Origin: Streptomyces asoensis
GTDB taxonomy: Bacteria; Actinomycetota; Actinomycetes; Streptomycetales; Streptomycetaceae
Length of the DNA stretch: 64,000 nucleotides
Assembly (NCBI RefSeq): GCF_013085465.1
Contig: NZ_CP049838.1
Span: 5,022,001 to 5,086,000 of the forward strand
Reading direction: 5' to 3'
This document shows positions 26,292-36,079 of the stretch, one piece after another (positions within the stretch are counted from its first letter, which is position 1; each line of letters opens with the position of its first letter). The notes under the pieces were generated by a model. That model did not search any database, was not told the DNA's origin, and worked only from the letters and a program-made list of their open reading frames with translations. The translations under genes and the position numbers were made by a program.

Positions 26292-27374
26292 ATGGGTTCG
26301 GTTCGCGTAGCCATCGTCGGCGTAGGCAACTGCGCCGCCTCGCTGGTGCAGGGCGTCGAGTACTACAAGGACGCCGACCCGGCGTCCAAGGTCCCGGGTC
26401 TGATGCACGTGCAGTTCGGCGACTACCACGTCGGTGACGTCGAGTTCGTCGCCGCCTTCGACGTCGACGCGAAGAAGGTCGGCCTCGACCTCTCGGACGC
26501 CATCGGTGCCAGCGAGAACAACACCATCAAGATCTGCGACGTCCCGAACAAGGGCGTCACGGTCCAGCGCGGCCACACCCTGGACGGTCTCGGTAAGTAC
26601 TACCGCGAGACCATCGAGGAGTCCGCCGAGGCCCCGGTCGACATCGTCCAGATCCTCAAGGACCGCCAGGTCGACGTCCTCGTCTGCTACCTGCCCGTCG
26701 GTTCCGAGGCCGCGGCGAAGTTCTACGCCCAGGCCGCCATCGACGCCAAGGTCGCGTTCGTCAACGCCCTTCCGGTCTTCATCGCCGGTACCAAGGAGTG
26801 GGCGGACAAGTTCACCGAGGCGGGCGTCCCGATCGTCGGCGACGACATCAAGTCCCAGGTCGGCGCCACCATCACCCACCGTGTGATGGCGAAGCTGTTC
26901 GAGGACCGCGGTGTCCGGCTCGAGCGCACCATGCAGCTCAACGTCGGCGGCAACATGGACTTCAAGAACATGCTGGAGCGCGACCGCCTCGAGTCCAAGA
27001 AGATCTCGAAGACGCAGGCCGTCACCTCGCAGATCCCCGACCGCGACCTGGGCGAGAAGAACGTCCACATCGGTCCCTCGGACTACGTGGCCTGGCTGGA
27101 CGACCGCAAGTGGGCGTACGTCCGCCTCGAGGGCCGTGCGTTCGGTGACGTCCCGCTGAACCTGGAGTACAAGCTCGAGGTCTGGGACTCCCCGAACTCC
27201 GCGGGTGTCATCATCGACGCCCTGCGCGCCGCGAAGATCGCCAAGGACCGCGGCATCGGCGGCCCGATCCTGTCGGCGTCCTCGTACTTCATGAAGTCCC
27301 CGCCGGTCCAGTACTTCGACGACGAGGCCTACGCCAACGTCGAGAAGTTCATCCGCGGTGAGGTCGAGCGCTAA
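26292..27374 (+). CDS. ino1: Myo-inositol-1-phosphate synthase
   Basis: 360 residues from ATG at 26292. The NAD-binding motif [12 protein letters not shown] lies at the N terminus. [25 protein letters not shown] and the C-terminal [12 protein letters not shown] are characteristic of actinobacterial inositol-1-phosphate synthases, which are shorter than eukaryotic ones. It converts glucose-6-phosphate to inositol-1-phosphate for phosphatidylinositol and mycothiol. Mycothiol links it functionally with the thiol-redox genes trxBA in the same window. A terminator follows. Confidence 0.95.
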   Translation: MGSVRVAIVGVGNCAASLVQGVEYYKDADPASKVPGLMHVQFGDYHVGDVEFVAAFDVDAKKVGLDLSDAIGASENNTIKICDVPNKGVTVQRGHTLDGLGKYYRETIEESAEAPVDIVQILKDRQVDVLVCYLPVGSEAAAKFYAQAAIDAKVAFVNALPVFIAGTKEWADKFTEAGVPIVGDDIKSQVGATITHRVMAKLFEDRGVRLERTMQLNVGGNMDFKNMLERDRLESKKISKTQAVTSQIPDRDLGEKNVHIGPSDYVAWLDDRKWAYVRLEGRAFGDVPLNLEYKLEVWDSPNSAGVIIDALRAAKIAKDRGIGGPILSASSYFMKSPPVQYFDDEAYANVEKFIRGEVER

Positions 27375-27414
27375 CCCGACACGCACGGAAAATTCGCTCC
27401 TGCCAGGGCTGAGA

Positions 27415-27446
27415 AGGGTCCCCGGGTCGCATGACCCGGGGACCCT
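27415..27446. terminator. Terminator after ino1
   Basis: A perfect 14-bp stem (27415-27428 with 27433-27446) with a GCAT loop lies 40 bp past the ino1 stop codon, just before the MFS gene. Confidence 0.8.
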
Positions 27447-27469
27447 CCCCGTATGTGAGGCTGTGCCCC

Positions 27470-28747
27470 ATGGCCGTCGTCCGTGATCTGCGCGTCCTGC
27501 TGCGCTTCGGGAACTTCCGGCGGCTGCTTGCGGTACGGCTGCTCTCCCAGTGCGCGGACGGTGTCTACCAGGTCGCGCTCGCCACCTATGTCGTCTTCTC
27601 CCCGGAGAAACAGACCTCCGCCGGCGCGATCGCCTCCGCCATGGCGGTCCTGCTGCTGCCGTACTCCCTCGTCGGCCCCTTCGCCGGTGTCCTGCTGGAC
27701 CGCTGGCGCCGCCGACAGGTCTTCCTCTACGGCAACCTGCTGCGCGCCCTGCTGGCCTCCGTGACGGCCGTCCTGATGATCAGCCATGTCCCCGACTGGC
27801 TCTTCTACGTCTCCGCGCTGTGCGTCACCGCGGTCAACCGCTTCGTCCTCGCCGGCCTTTCGGCGGCTCTGCCACGCGTCGTCGACGGCGAGCGCCTGGT
27901 GATGGCCAACTCCCTCTCCCCGACCGCCGGAACGCTGGCCGCGGTCGCGGGCGGCGGTCTCGCCTTCGTCGTCCGGCTGGTGGTGGCGGACTCCGACGCC
28001 GCGGTGGTGCTGCTGGGCTGCGCCCTGTACCTGTCCGCCGCGCTCGCCTCCCTGGCCATGGCCGCGGATCTGCTCGGACCCGACCGTGATCTGGTCCAGC
28101 CCCGGCTGACGAGTGCGCTCAGAGGCACCGCTCGCGGCCTTTCGGCGGGCCTGCGTCACCTGGCCGAGCCGAAGCGCAGGGAGGCCGCCTGGGCGCTCGG
28201 CTCGATCTCGCTGATGCGGTTCTCCTACGGCGCCCTGACCGTCATGGTGCTGATGCTGTGCCGGTACGCCTGGTCGTCCGACCCGGACGACGGGCTGGCC
28301 CTGCTGGGGCTGGCGGTAGGAGTCTCCGGCGTGGGCTTCTTCGTCGCCGCGGTGGTCACCCCGTCGGCTGCGGGACGACTGGGTCCGGCCCGCTGGATCG
28401 TCGTCTGCTCCGCGGCGGCCGCGGTCCTGGTGCTCGCCCTCATGCTGCCGTTCACCCAAGTCACCACGTTCATCGCGGCCTTCGTGCTGGGGCTGGTCAC
28501 CCAGGGCGCGAAGATCGCCACCGACACCATCGTCCAGTCGTCCGTACAGGACGGCTTCCGCGGCCGGATCTTCTCTCTCTACGACGTCCTGTTCAACGTC
28601 GCCTTCGTCGGCGCCGCCGCCGTCGCCGCCCTGATGCTGCCGCCTGACGGACGTTCCGCCGCATTGGTGGTCACGGTTGCCGTTATCTACGCAGCAATTG
28701 CTGCCACTATGGCCCGCTTTGAACGTCGGCAAGTGTCACATCAATGA
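27470..28747 (+). CDS. MFS transporter (MFS_1/DHA3-like)
   Basis: 425 residues from ATG at 27470; the earlier in-frame ATG at 27431 lies inside the ino1 terminator. Twelve hydrophobic segments are present, with the loop 2-3 signature GVLLDRWRRRQVFLYG typical of DHA3-like exporters related to macrolide-efflux proteins. No drug specificity can be assigned. Its start follows the ino1 terminator by 23 bp, so it probably has its own weak promoter or depends on read-through. Confidence 0.85.
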   Translation: MAVVRDLRVLLRFGNFRRLLAVRLLSQCADGVYQVALATYVVFSPEKQTSAGAIASAMAVLLLPYSLVGPFAGVLLDRWRRRQVFLYGNLLRALLASVTAVLMISHVPDWLFYVSALCVTAVNRFVLAGLSAALPRVVDGERLVMANSLSPTAGTLAAVAGGGLAFVVRLVVADSDAAVVLLGCALYLSAALASLAMAADLLGPDRDLVQPRLTSALRGTARGLSAGLRHLAEPKRREAAWALGSISLMRFSYGALTVMVLMLCRYAWSSDPDDGLALLGLAVGVSGVGFFVAAVVTPSAAGRLGPARWIVVCSAAAAVLVLALMLPFTQVTTFIAAFVLGLVTQGAKIATDTIVQSSVQDGFRGRIFSLYDVLFNVAFVGAAAVAALMLPPDGRSAALVVTVAVIYAAIAATMARFERRQVSHQ

Positions 28748-28862
28748 CACAGACTCCGATTCCGGCTACAGGGTTGTCAGTGGGGGCCGGTAACTTACGT
28801 GAGTCTTACTTCGCGAGTGATTTCGCGCCACACGTCTAAAAGTTTTCTAGGGGGACCTCCAA

Positions 28863-29372
28863 GTGTCGACTCCGCCGCCCCACGGCCAGAACCCGTTCGC
28901 GCAGCAGGGCCAGCAGCCCTACGGCCAGCCCCAGGGCCAGCCTCAGGGCCAGGCGCCGTACCCGCCGCAGCCCGGCTACCCGCAGCCGGGCGCCGCTCCC
29001 TACGGTGCGGTCCCGCCGGAGCAGCCCCGCCGCAAGGTCAGCTTCAAGCTGATCAAGAACGTCGTCATCGTTCTCGCTGTCATCGGCGTCGGCATCGGCG
29101 CCTACATATCCAGCCAGGACGACGCCAACACGGCGGCGGTCGGCGACTGCATGCACCGAGGCAGCAGCAGCGACGACAACCCCGACCTCGAGGTCGTCAA
29201 GTGCGACTCCTCGCAGGCGCAGTACATCGTGCTGGCGAAGGTCGAGGGCACGTACACCGCGCTCTCGGCCGACAGCAAGTGCGAGGAGAAGGCCAAGGAC
29301 TTCCAGTACTCGTACACCGAGACCGGTGACGGCAGTAACTTCCTGCTCTGCCTGAAGGACTACACGAAGTAA
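28863..29372 (+). CDS. Membrane-anchored small protein with Pro/Gln-rich N terminus
   Basis: 169 residues from GTG at 28863, after AGGGGGACC. The first ~55 residues are a PQGQ/YPQP repeat-rich cytoplasmic segment. One membrane helix (~62-80, KNVVIVLAVIGVGIGAYI) follows. The outer domain (~85-169) has four Cys (CMH, VKCDS, SKCEE, LLCLK), probably two disulfides. It resembles the LppU/DUF-type extracellular domains of Streptomyces. Function is unknown. The gene ends at a palindrome that contains parS. Confidence 0.75.
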   Translation: MSTPPPHGQNPFAQQGQQPYGQPQGQPQGQAPYPPQPGYPQPGAAPYGAVPPEQPRRKVSFKLIKNVVIVLAVIGVGIGAYISSQDDANTAAVGDCMHRGSSSDDNPDLEVVKCDSSQAQYIVLAKVEGTYTALSADSKCEEKAKDFQYSYTETGDGSNFLLCLKDYTK

Positions 29373-29385
29373 GGCAGTTGCTGAG

Positions 29386-29417
29386 AGGGGCGGTGTTTCA
29401 CGTGAAACACCGCCCCT
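29386..29417. other. parS: parS embedded in a 32-bp palindromic terminator
   Basis: The perfect parS (29394-29409) is extended by AGGGGCGG/CCGCCCCT arms to a 32-bp perfect dyad just past the stop codon of the small membrane protein. It is a ParB site and a probable terminator for the plus-strand gene. Confidence 0.9.
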
Positions 29418-29442
29418 TCGCATGTGCGCCTGCCCGCGTCGC

Positions 29443-29474
29443 CGGGGTCATGTTTCACGTGAAACATGACCCCG
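29443..29474. other. parS: parS embedded in a second 32-bp palindromic terminator
   Basis: The perfect parS (29451-29466) is extended by CGGGGTCA/TGACCCCG arms to a 32-bp dyad. It lies 10 bp beyond the end of the minus-strand CCA gene and is the probable terminator for that gene. The two parS centres are 57 bp apart. Confidence 0.9.
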
Positions 29475-29484
29475 TTTCACGGAG

Positions 29485-30951
29485 TCAGCCCTGCTCGGCC
29501 CACCACTCCTTGAGCGCCGCCACCGCCGCGTCGTACTCCATCGGCCCGTTCTCCAGGCGCAGTTCCAGCAGGTGCTTGTACGCCTTGCCGATGGCAGGTC
29601 CCGGGCCGACGCCCAGGATCTCCATGATCTGGTTGCCGTCGAGGTCGGGGCGGATCGCGTCCAGTTCCTCCCGCTCCTTCAGCTGGGAGATGCGCTCCTC
29701 CAGCCCGTCGTACGCCCGTGAGAGCGCGGCCGCCCTGCGCTTGTTCCGCGTCGTGCAGTCCGAGCGGGTCAGCTTGTGCAGGCGGTCGAGGAGCGGTCCC
29801 GCGTCCCGCACATAGCGACGCACCGCGGAGTCCGTCCACTCACCGGTGCCGTACCCGTGGAAGCGCAGGTGGAGTTCGACCAGTCGGGAGACGTCCTTCA
29901 CCAGTTCGTTGGAGTACTTCAGAGCCGTCATGCGCTTCTTCGTCATCTTCATTCCGACCACCTCATGGTGGTGGAACGAGACGCGGCCGTCGTTCTCGAA
30001 GCGACGGGTGCGCGGTTTGCCGATGTCATGCAGCAGCGCGGCCAGCCGCAGAGTGAGGTCGGGGCCGTTCTCTTCCAGGGCGATCGCCTGCTCGAGGACG
30101 ATCAGGGTGTGTTCGTAGACGTCCTTGTGCCGGTGGTGTTCGTCGCTCTCCAGCCGCAGGGCGGGCAGCTCGGGCAGCACATGGTCGGCGATGCCGGTGT
30201 CGACCAGCAGCGACAGCCCCTTGCGCGGGTTCGCGGACAGGATCAGCTTGTTCAGCTCGTCCCGTACCCGCTCGGCCGAGACGATCTCGATGCGGCCGGC
30301 CATCTCCTTCATCGCCGTGACGACCTCGGGGTCGACCTCGAAGTCGAGCTGGGCGGCGAAGCGGGCGGCGCGCATCATGCGCAGCGGGTCGTCCGAGAAG
30401 GACTCCTCCGGCGTACCCGGGGTGCGCAGCACGCGCGCCGCGAGGTCCTCCAGGCCACCGTGCGGGTCGATGAACTCCTTCTCGGGAAGCGCCACGGCCA
30501 TGGCGTTCACGGTGAAGTCCCGACGGACGAGGTCCTGCTCGATGGAGTCGCCGTACGACACCTCGGGCTTGCGCGAGGTGCGGTCGTAGGCCTCCGACCG
30601 GTAGGTGGTGACCTCGATCTGGAAGCATCGATCGACGTCTCCGACACGGGCGTCCTTCTGGACCCCGACGGTGCCGAACGCGATCCCGACCTCCCACACC
30701 GCGTCCGCCCATGGCCGGACGATCTTCAGTACGTCCTCGGGACGGGCGTCCGTCGTGAAGTCCAGGTCATTGCCGAGCCGGCCGAGCAGCGCGTCCCGGA
30801 CCGAGCCGCCGACCAGGGCGAGAGAGAACCCGGCCTCCTGGAAGCGGCGGGCGAGGTCGTCGGCGACAGGGGCGACCCGCAGCAGTTCACTGACCGCACG
30901 GTGCTGCACCTGGCTCAGGACACTGAGGTTGTCTTCGTTGGCGTTCGGCAC
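29485..30951 (-). CDS. cca: CCA-adding tRNA nucleotidyltransferase
   Basis: 488 residues from GTG at 30951. The class II nucleotidyltransferase head (~30-160) has LVGGSVRDALLG and the catalytic NDLDFTT. The tRNA-binding neck follows, then an HD domain with LAALLHDIGKPRTR. It repairs and completes tRNA 3' CCA ends in the cytoplasm. This is relevant here because tRNA-Ile in the window does not encode CCA. Actinobacteria also have class II poly(A) polymerase-like paralogues, so pcnA naming is used in some genomes. Confidence 0.92.
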   Translation of the reverse strand: MPNANEDNLSVLSQVQHRAVSELLRVAPVADDLARRFQEAGFSLALVGGSVRDALLGRLGNDLDFTTDARPEDVLKIVRPWADAVWEVGIAFGTVGVQKDARVGDVDRCFQIEVTTYRSEAYDRTSRKPEVSYGDSIEQDLVRRDFTVNAMAVALPEKEFIDPHGGLEDLAARVLRTPGTPEESFSDDPLRMMRAARFAAQLDFEVDPEVVTAMKEMAGRIEIVSAERVRDELNKLILSANPRKGLSLLVDTGIADHVLPELPALRLESDEHHRHKDVYEHTLIVLEQAIALEENGPDLTLRLAALLHDIGKPRTRRFENDGRVSFHHHEVVGMKMTKKRMTALKYSNELVKDVSRLVELHLRFHGYGTGEWTDSAVRRYVRDAGPLLDRLHKLTRSDCTTRNKRRAAALSRAYDGLEERISQLKEREELDAIRPDLDGNQIMEILGVGPGPAIGKAYKHLLELRLENGPMEYDAAVAALKEWWAEQG

Positions 30952-31208
30952 AACAGAAGAGGGTACGTGGCCCGGCCGACCGGGGGCGCCCCGATTTGGG
31001 GTACGCGGACATCACTCCCGATACAGGTGCAAGGAAGGCTCTTAACGTCTACACGGACACTCTCTCTCATATGCATAGATGGAGGACGATCCGACCGGCT
31101 TCCACGATCTTGTGGAGCAGTCCGCGGCACTTCCCCTCAGCGCGCATCGTTACCATGCGTGGACGCACATTCCGACGACCACTGACGACGACGAGGGACG
31201 GCGAACGC

Positions 31209-33623
31209 GTGGCCGAGGCGGCAGACTTTCCGGGGATGACTCCCTCACCTGCCCGCCGGTGGCTGCGGCGCACCGGCGCACTGCTCGCCGGGGCGCCCCT
31301 GCTGGCCGGTCTGCTCCAGCTGCCCGCCGCCCCCGCGCAGGCCGTCGGCCAGACCTCCGCCAAGGAGGCCTCCGACGCCGGCACGGTGGCTGTCACCGTC
31401 GACTCGCTCAGCCCCGCCGCTCCCAGAGACGGGGACACCCTGACGGTCTCCGGCACGGTCACCAACAACGGCAAGCAGTCGGTCACCGACGCCCACGTGG
31501 GTCTGCGAGTGGGTTCCGCGCTCACCACCCGCTCGGCGATCGACAGTGCGGCCAAGAGCGCGGACGCCCTCTCCGGCAACGACGGCTCCGAGGTGGGCGG
31601 CAAGTACGTAACCGAGTTCGCCAAGCTCACACCGGGCGTGGCCGAGCACTTCAGCATCTCCGTCCCGGTCGACAAGCTCGACCTGGACGAAGACGGCGTC
31701 TACCCGCTCGGGGTCTCCCTCGAGGGCGAGACGTCCGCGCAGCCGTGGGAGCAGGTGCTGGGCGTCCAGCGGACCTTCCTGCCGTGGCAGCCCGAGGAGG
31801 CGGACACTCCGACCAGGACGACGGTGCTGTGGCCGCTGGTCTCCACCGTCCACATGTCGGCGGAGACCGGATCGAACGCGCAGCAGACGCCGGTCTTCCT
31901 CAATGACGACCTGGCCAAGGAGCTCTCGCCCGGCGGCCGCCTGGAGCAGCTCCTGAGCCTGGGCAAGGAGCTCGACGTCACCTGGGTGATCGACCCGGAC
32001 CTGCTGGCGTCCGTCGACGCCATGACCGGCAGCTACCGGGTCCGGGGCGACGGGGACACCACCACGGCCGGCACCCACCAGGCGGTCGCCAAACAGTGGC
32101 TCGACGACCTCCAGGACGCGGTGCTCGGCAAGGAGGTCGTGGCGCTGCCCTTCGCCGATCCCGACCTGGCCTCGCTCGCCCACAACGGCACCGGAGTCGC
32201 CGGCTCGCTGAGCCAGCTCAAGGCGGCCACCGACGTCGCCGCCACCACCGTGGAGACCGTGCTCCATGTGACCCCGAACACCGACTTCGCCTGGCCGGTG
32301 GACGGCGCCGTCGACCCGTCGATCGTCAAGGTCGCCACCTCGGCAGGCGCCGACAAGGTGATCGCGCGCAGCGACAGCCTGACGGAGAACGGCGATCTCA
32401 CCTACACCCCCTCCGCGGCCCGGCCCATCGGCGGCGGCACCACGGCGGTGGTCGCGGACGAGCGGCTGTCGACGGCGTTCAAGGGCGATCTGACGAAGGC
32501 CTCCACGGCCACGCTCACCGTGCAGGAGTTCCTCGCGCAGAGCCTGGCCCTGAACCTACAGACGGGCAAGCAGCGCAGCGTCGTCGTCGCCCCGCAGCGC
32601 ATGCCGACCGCGAGCCAGGCCCGGTCACTGGCGGAAGCCGTCACCACGCTCCAGGGCGGTACCTGGTCGCAGTCCCAGCAGCTCGCGGCGGCCGCCAAGG
32701 CCAAGCCCGACCCGGGCGCCACCACGAAGGTGCCGTCGAGCTCGGCGTACCCCTCCTCGCTGCGCAAGCAGGAGCTGCCCCGGTCGGCTTTCGAGCAGAT
32801 CGCGTACACGCAGGACAAACTCGACAACTTCAAGGTGATCCTCGCCAACGAGGCCCGGGTGGTGACCCCCTTCGGGCGGGCCATGAACCGTGAAATGTCC
32901 ACGTCCTGGCGGGGCCGGAGCACCGCCGCCGGCTCGTTCCGCCAGGGTGTGCAGGCCTACCTCGACACCCTCACCGGCCAGGTCAAGCTGATCGACAAGT
33001 CGGAGACCAAGCTCTCCGGGCGAAGCGCCACGATCCCGGTGACCGTGCAGAACAACCTGGTGCAGGGCGTCGACCACCTGGTCCTGCGGCTCACCTCGAA
33101 GAACCCGACCCGTCTCGAGATCTCCGACGAGGCCTACGCCGAGCAGAGGGTGACGGTCTCCGGCGGGCACACCACGACGGTGAAGTTCACCACGTCCGCC
33201 AAGGTCAACGGCCAGACGACGGTGGTCGCCCAGCTGTACACCGAGGACGGCCAGAAGTACGGCGAAGAGGTCGCCTTCGACGTGCGGGTCACCGAGATCA
33301 CAGCCACGGTGATGCTGGTCATCGGCGGCGGCGTCCTGCTGCTCGTGCTGGCCGGCTTCCGCATGTACACCCAGCGCAAGCGTGCCGCGGCCCGGGAAGC
33401 ACAAGAGACCGACGAGACCGAAGAAGACGGCGAGGACCGTGCCGACGAGGCGGGCGAGCCCGCCGACGGCCCGGAGAACGCCGGGGACCGCGAGAACCGT
33501 CCCGAAAAAGAGTCCGGCGGCCGAGCAGGGGCAGCCGACCCGGAGCAGCCGAGTGACGAGACACCGGACACCGCAGTGGAAAGCACCGACCCGTCCGGCA
33601 CGGGTGAGAGAGTGGACCGTTGA
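31209..33623 (+). CDS. Large membrane-anchored extracellular protein (DUF6049-like)
   Basis: 804 residues from GTG at 31209; ATG at 31155 and 31236 are alternatives. A signal peptide is clear (RRWLRRTGALLAGAPLLAGLL, ending near APAQA). An early Ig-like segment (LSPAAPRDGDTLTVSGTVTN) precedes a long domain (~100-690). A membrane helix at ~697-720 and an 85-residue acidic cytoplasmic tail end the protein. It lies between cca and murJ on the murJ strand, 44 bp upstream. That position matches a conserved actinobacterial arrangement and suggests a role with lipid II export or septal wall. No catalytic motif was recognised. Confidence 0.78.
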   Translation: MAEAADFPGMTPSPARRWLRRTGALLAGAPLLAGLLQLPAAPAQAVGQTSAKEASDAGTVAVTVDSLSPAAPRDGDTLTVSGTVTNNGKQSVTDAHVGLRVGSALTTRSAIDSAAKSADALSGNDGSEVGGKYVTEFAKLTPGVAEHFSISVPVDKLDLDEDGVYPLGVSLEGETSAQPWEQVLGVQRTFLPWQPEEADTPTRTTVLWPLVSTVHMSAETGSNAQQTPVFLNDDLAKELSPGGRLEQLLSLGKELDVTWVIDPDLLASVDAMTGSYRVRGDGDTTTAGTHQAVAKQWLDDLQDAVLGKEVVALPFADPDLASLAHNGTGVAGSLSQLKAATDVAATTVETVLHVTPNTDFAWPVDGAVDPSIVKVATSAGADKVIARSDSLTENGDLTYTPSAARPIGGGTTAVVADERLSTAFKGDLTKASTATLTVQEFLAQSLALNLQTGKQRSVVVAPQRMPTASQARSLAEAVTTLQGGTWSQSQQLAAAAKAKPDPGATTKVPSSSAYPSSLRKQELPRSAFEQIAYTQDKLDNFKVILANEARVVTPFGRAMNREMSTSWRGRSTAAGSFRQGVQAYLDTLTGQVKLIDKSETKLSGRSATIPVTVQNNLVQGVDHLVLRLTSKNPTRLEISDEAYAEQRVTVSGGHTTTVKFTTSAKVNGQTTVVAQLYTEDGQKYGEEVAFDVRVTEITATVMLVIGGGVLLLVLAGFRMYTQRKRAAAREAQETDETEEDGEDRADEAGEPADGPENAGDRENRPEKESGGRAGAADPEQPSDETPDTAVESTDPSGTGERVDR

Positions 33624-33667
33624 GGATGTCGTGGCCGGTGGGCCCGGGACGATGAGGTGGGGTAACC

Positions 33668-35941
33668 ATGAACGCGCCGTACGACGGTGACCGCGGCCAG
33701 GCCGCGGGCGGCTCGGGCCACCCCGAGGGCCCGCCGCCCGAGCATGGCCAGGTGCCGCCGCAGCACCCGGCGGACATGTACCTCCAGGACGCCTACGACC
33801 AGGACCCCTACCGGGCCCAGGACCTCACCGCGCAGGACCCGGTCGCCGAGGCGCTCTACGACCGTGCCGCGCACCCCCCGCCGCCGCCGGGCATGCACCA
33901 GCCGCAGCAGCCGCTGTACGGCCGGCCCCCGCAGTCCCCGTACGCACCCGACCCGCATGTGTGGGCCCAGACCCCGGCGCCCGAGCCGGAGGGCCCCACC
34001 CAGTACCTGCCGTACGGCGACGACCCCCGTACGACGCAGTTCGTGGGCGTGGACGACCTGGTGACGCATTCCAGCGAGGAGCAGCACCAGCCCGACGCCT
34101 TCGCCCACCTCTTCCGGGACCAGCAGCAGGGCGGCGCCCACTCCGCGGAGTCCCCGTCGGTGCCCGGCCCGGCGAGCGCTCCGGGCGGGCAGGGAGCGGT
34201 ACCGGCGTACCAGGCTCCGGTGGCGGCGTCGTCCGCGACGGACCAGACCATGAACCTCACCGCCACGCCGGCCGCGCCCCCCGCCGCGGCCGCCCCTGCC
34301 GCCAAGAAGGGCGGACGCGCCGGTGGCCTGCTGAAGTCCAGCGCCGTCATGGCGGCGGGCACGATGGTGTCCCGCCTCACCGGCTTCGTCCGCTCCGCGC
34401 TGATCGTCTCGGCGCTGGGCGTCGGTCTGCTCGGCGACACTTTCCAGGTCGCCTATCAGCTGCCCACGATGATCTACATCCTGACCGTCGGCGGCGGCCT
34501 CAACTCGGTCTTCGTGCCGCAGCTCGTGCGGGCCATGAAGGAGGACGAGGACGGCGGCGAGGCGTTCGCCAACCGTTTGCTCACGCTGGTCATGGTGGCG
34601 CTCGGCCTGCTCACGGTCGCCTCGGTCGCCGCGGCGCCCGTCCTGATCCGCCTCCTGTCCGACTCGGTCGCCAGCGACCCGGCGGCCAACGAGGTCGGCA
34701 TCACCTTCGTCCGCTACTTCCTGCCCTCGATCTTCTTCATGGGCGTCCATGTGGTGATGGGGCAGATCCTCAACGCGCGCGGCAAGTTCGGCGCGATGAT
34801 GTGGACGCCGGTCCTCAACAACATCGTCATCATCGTGACGCTGGGCATGTTCATCTGGGTCTACGGCACCGCCGCCGACTCCGGCATGAAGGTCACGACC
34901 ATCCCGCCGGAGGGCGAGCGACTCCTCGGCATCGGGGTCCTGCTCGGCCTCGTCGTGCAGGCCCTCGCCATGATCCCGTACCTGCGCGAGACCGGTTTCC
35001 GGCTGCGGCTGCGCTTCGACTGGAAGGGCCACGGCCTCGGCAAGGCGGCGACCCTCGCCAAGTGGACCGTTCTGTTCGTCCTGGCCAACCAGGCAGGCGC
35101 GCTCGTCGTCACCCAGCTGTCCACGTCGGCGGGCAAGGACTCGCCGGTCGACGGCACCGGCTTCTCCGCCTACGCCAACGCCCAGCTGATCTGGGGACTG
35201 CCGCAGGCCATCATCACCGTCTCCCTGATGGCCGCGCTGCTGCCCCGCATCTCCCGCTCGGCGGCCGAGGGCGACGCCGGCGCGGTCCGCGACGACATCT
35301 CCCAGGGCCTGCGCACGACGGCCGTCGCGATCGTCCCGATCGCCTTCGGCTTCCTCGCACTCGGCATCCCGATGTGCACGCTGATCTTCGGCTCCTCCGG
35401 CACCAGCGAGGCCACGAACATGGGCTTCATGCTGATGGCCTTCGGCCTCGGCCTGATCCCCTACTCCGTGCAGTACGTCGTCCTGCGCGCCTTCTACGCC
35501 TACGAGGACACCCGGACCCCCTTCTACAACACCGTCATCGTGGCCGCGGTCAACGCGAGCGCCTCGGCGATCTGTTACTTCGTCCTCCCCGCCCGCTGGG
35601 CCGTGGTCGGCATGGCGGCCTCCTACGGCCTGGCATACGCGATCGGCGTCGGCGTCGCCTGGAACAGGCTGCGCAAGCGGCTCGGCGGCGACCTCGACGG
35701 TTCCCATGTCCTGCGGACCTACGCCCGACTGTGCATCGCCTCCGTTCCGGCGGCCCTGATCAGCGGCGCGGCCTGCTACGCCATCGGCCACAGCCTGGGC
35801 CAGGGCGTCCTGGGTTCCTTCGCCGCACTGCTGGCCGGCGGGGTCCTGTTGTTCGGCATCTTCTTCGTCGCCGCCCGCCGCATGCGCATCGAGGAGCTCA
35901 ATTCGCTCGTCGGCATGGTCCGCGGACGCCTGGGTCGCTGA
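33668..35941 (+). CDS. murJ: Lipid II flippase MurJ (MviN)
   Basis: 757 residues. Residues ~1-213 are a Pro/Gln/Tyr-rich cytoplasmic extension absent from the E. coli protein. The core begins at ~215 (GGLLKSSAVMAAGTMVSRLTG) and has about 14 membrane segments of the MOP superfamily. It moves lipid II to the outer membrane face. In mycobacteria MviN carries a fused pseudokinase that recruits the FHA protein FhaA. Here the pseudokinase is a separate gene directly downstream (36080), so the two probably act together. Confidence 0.93.
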   Translation: MNAPYDGDRGQAAGGSGHPEGPPPEHGQVPPQHPADMYLQDAYDQDPYRAQDLTAQDPVAEALYDRAAHPPPPPGMHQPQQPLYGRPPQSPYAPDPHVWAQTPAPEPEGPTQYLPYGDDPRTTQFVGVDDLVTHSSEEQHQPDAFAHLFRDQQQGGAHSAESPSVPGPASAPGGQGAVPAYQAPVAASSATDQTMNLTATPAAPPAAAAPAAKKGGRAGGLLKSSAVMAAGTMVSRLTGFVRSALIVSALGVGLLGDTFQVAYQLPTMIYILTVGGGLNSVFVPQLVRAMKEDEDGGEAFANRLLTLVMVALGLLTVASVAAAPVLIRLLSDSVASDPAANEVGITFVRYFLPSIFFMGVHVVMGQILNARGKFGAMMWTPVLNNIVIIVTLGMFIWVYGTAADSGMKVTTIPPEGERLLGIGVLLGLVVQALAMIPYLRETGFRLRLRFDWKGHGLGKAATLAKWTVLFVLANQAGALVVTQLSTSAGKDSPVDGTGFSAYANAQLIWGLPQAIITVSLMAALLPRISRSAAEGDAGAVRDDISQGLRTTAVAIVPIAFGFLALGIPMCTLIFGSSGTSEATNMGFMLMAFGLGLIPYSVQYVVLRAFYAYEDTRTPFYNTVIVAAVNASASAICYFVLPARWAVVGMAASYGLAYAIGVGVAWNRLRKRLGGDLDGSHVLRTYARLCIASVPAALISGAACYAIGHSLGQGVLGSFAALLAGGVLLFGIFFVAARRMRIEELNSLVGMVRGRLGR

Positions 35942-36079
35942 GTCAGGGGGTAGGCGCACAACCATCGTTCGCCGCCGCGTGTCGTGCATAGCGGCGGACT
36001 GTGGGCACAATTGGGTTCGGCGTCGTACGGCGCGCACGAGGTCGCACGGCGCGCACTGAATGGGGAGGCAGGAACGACG

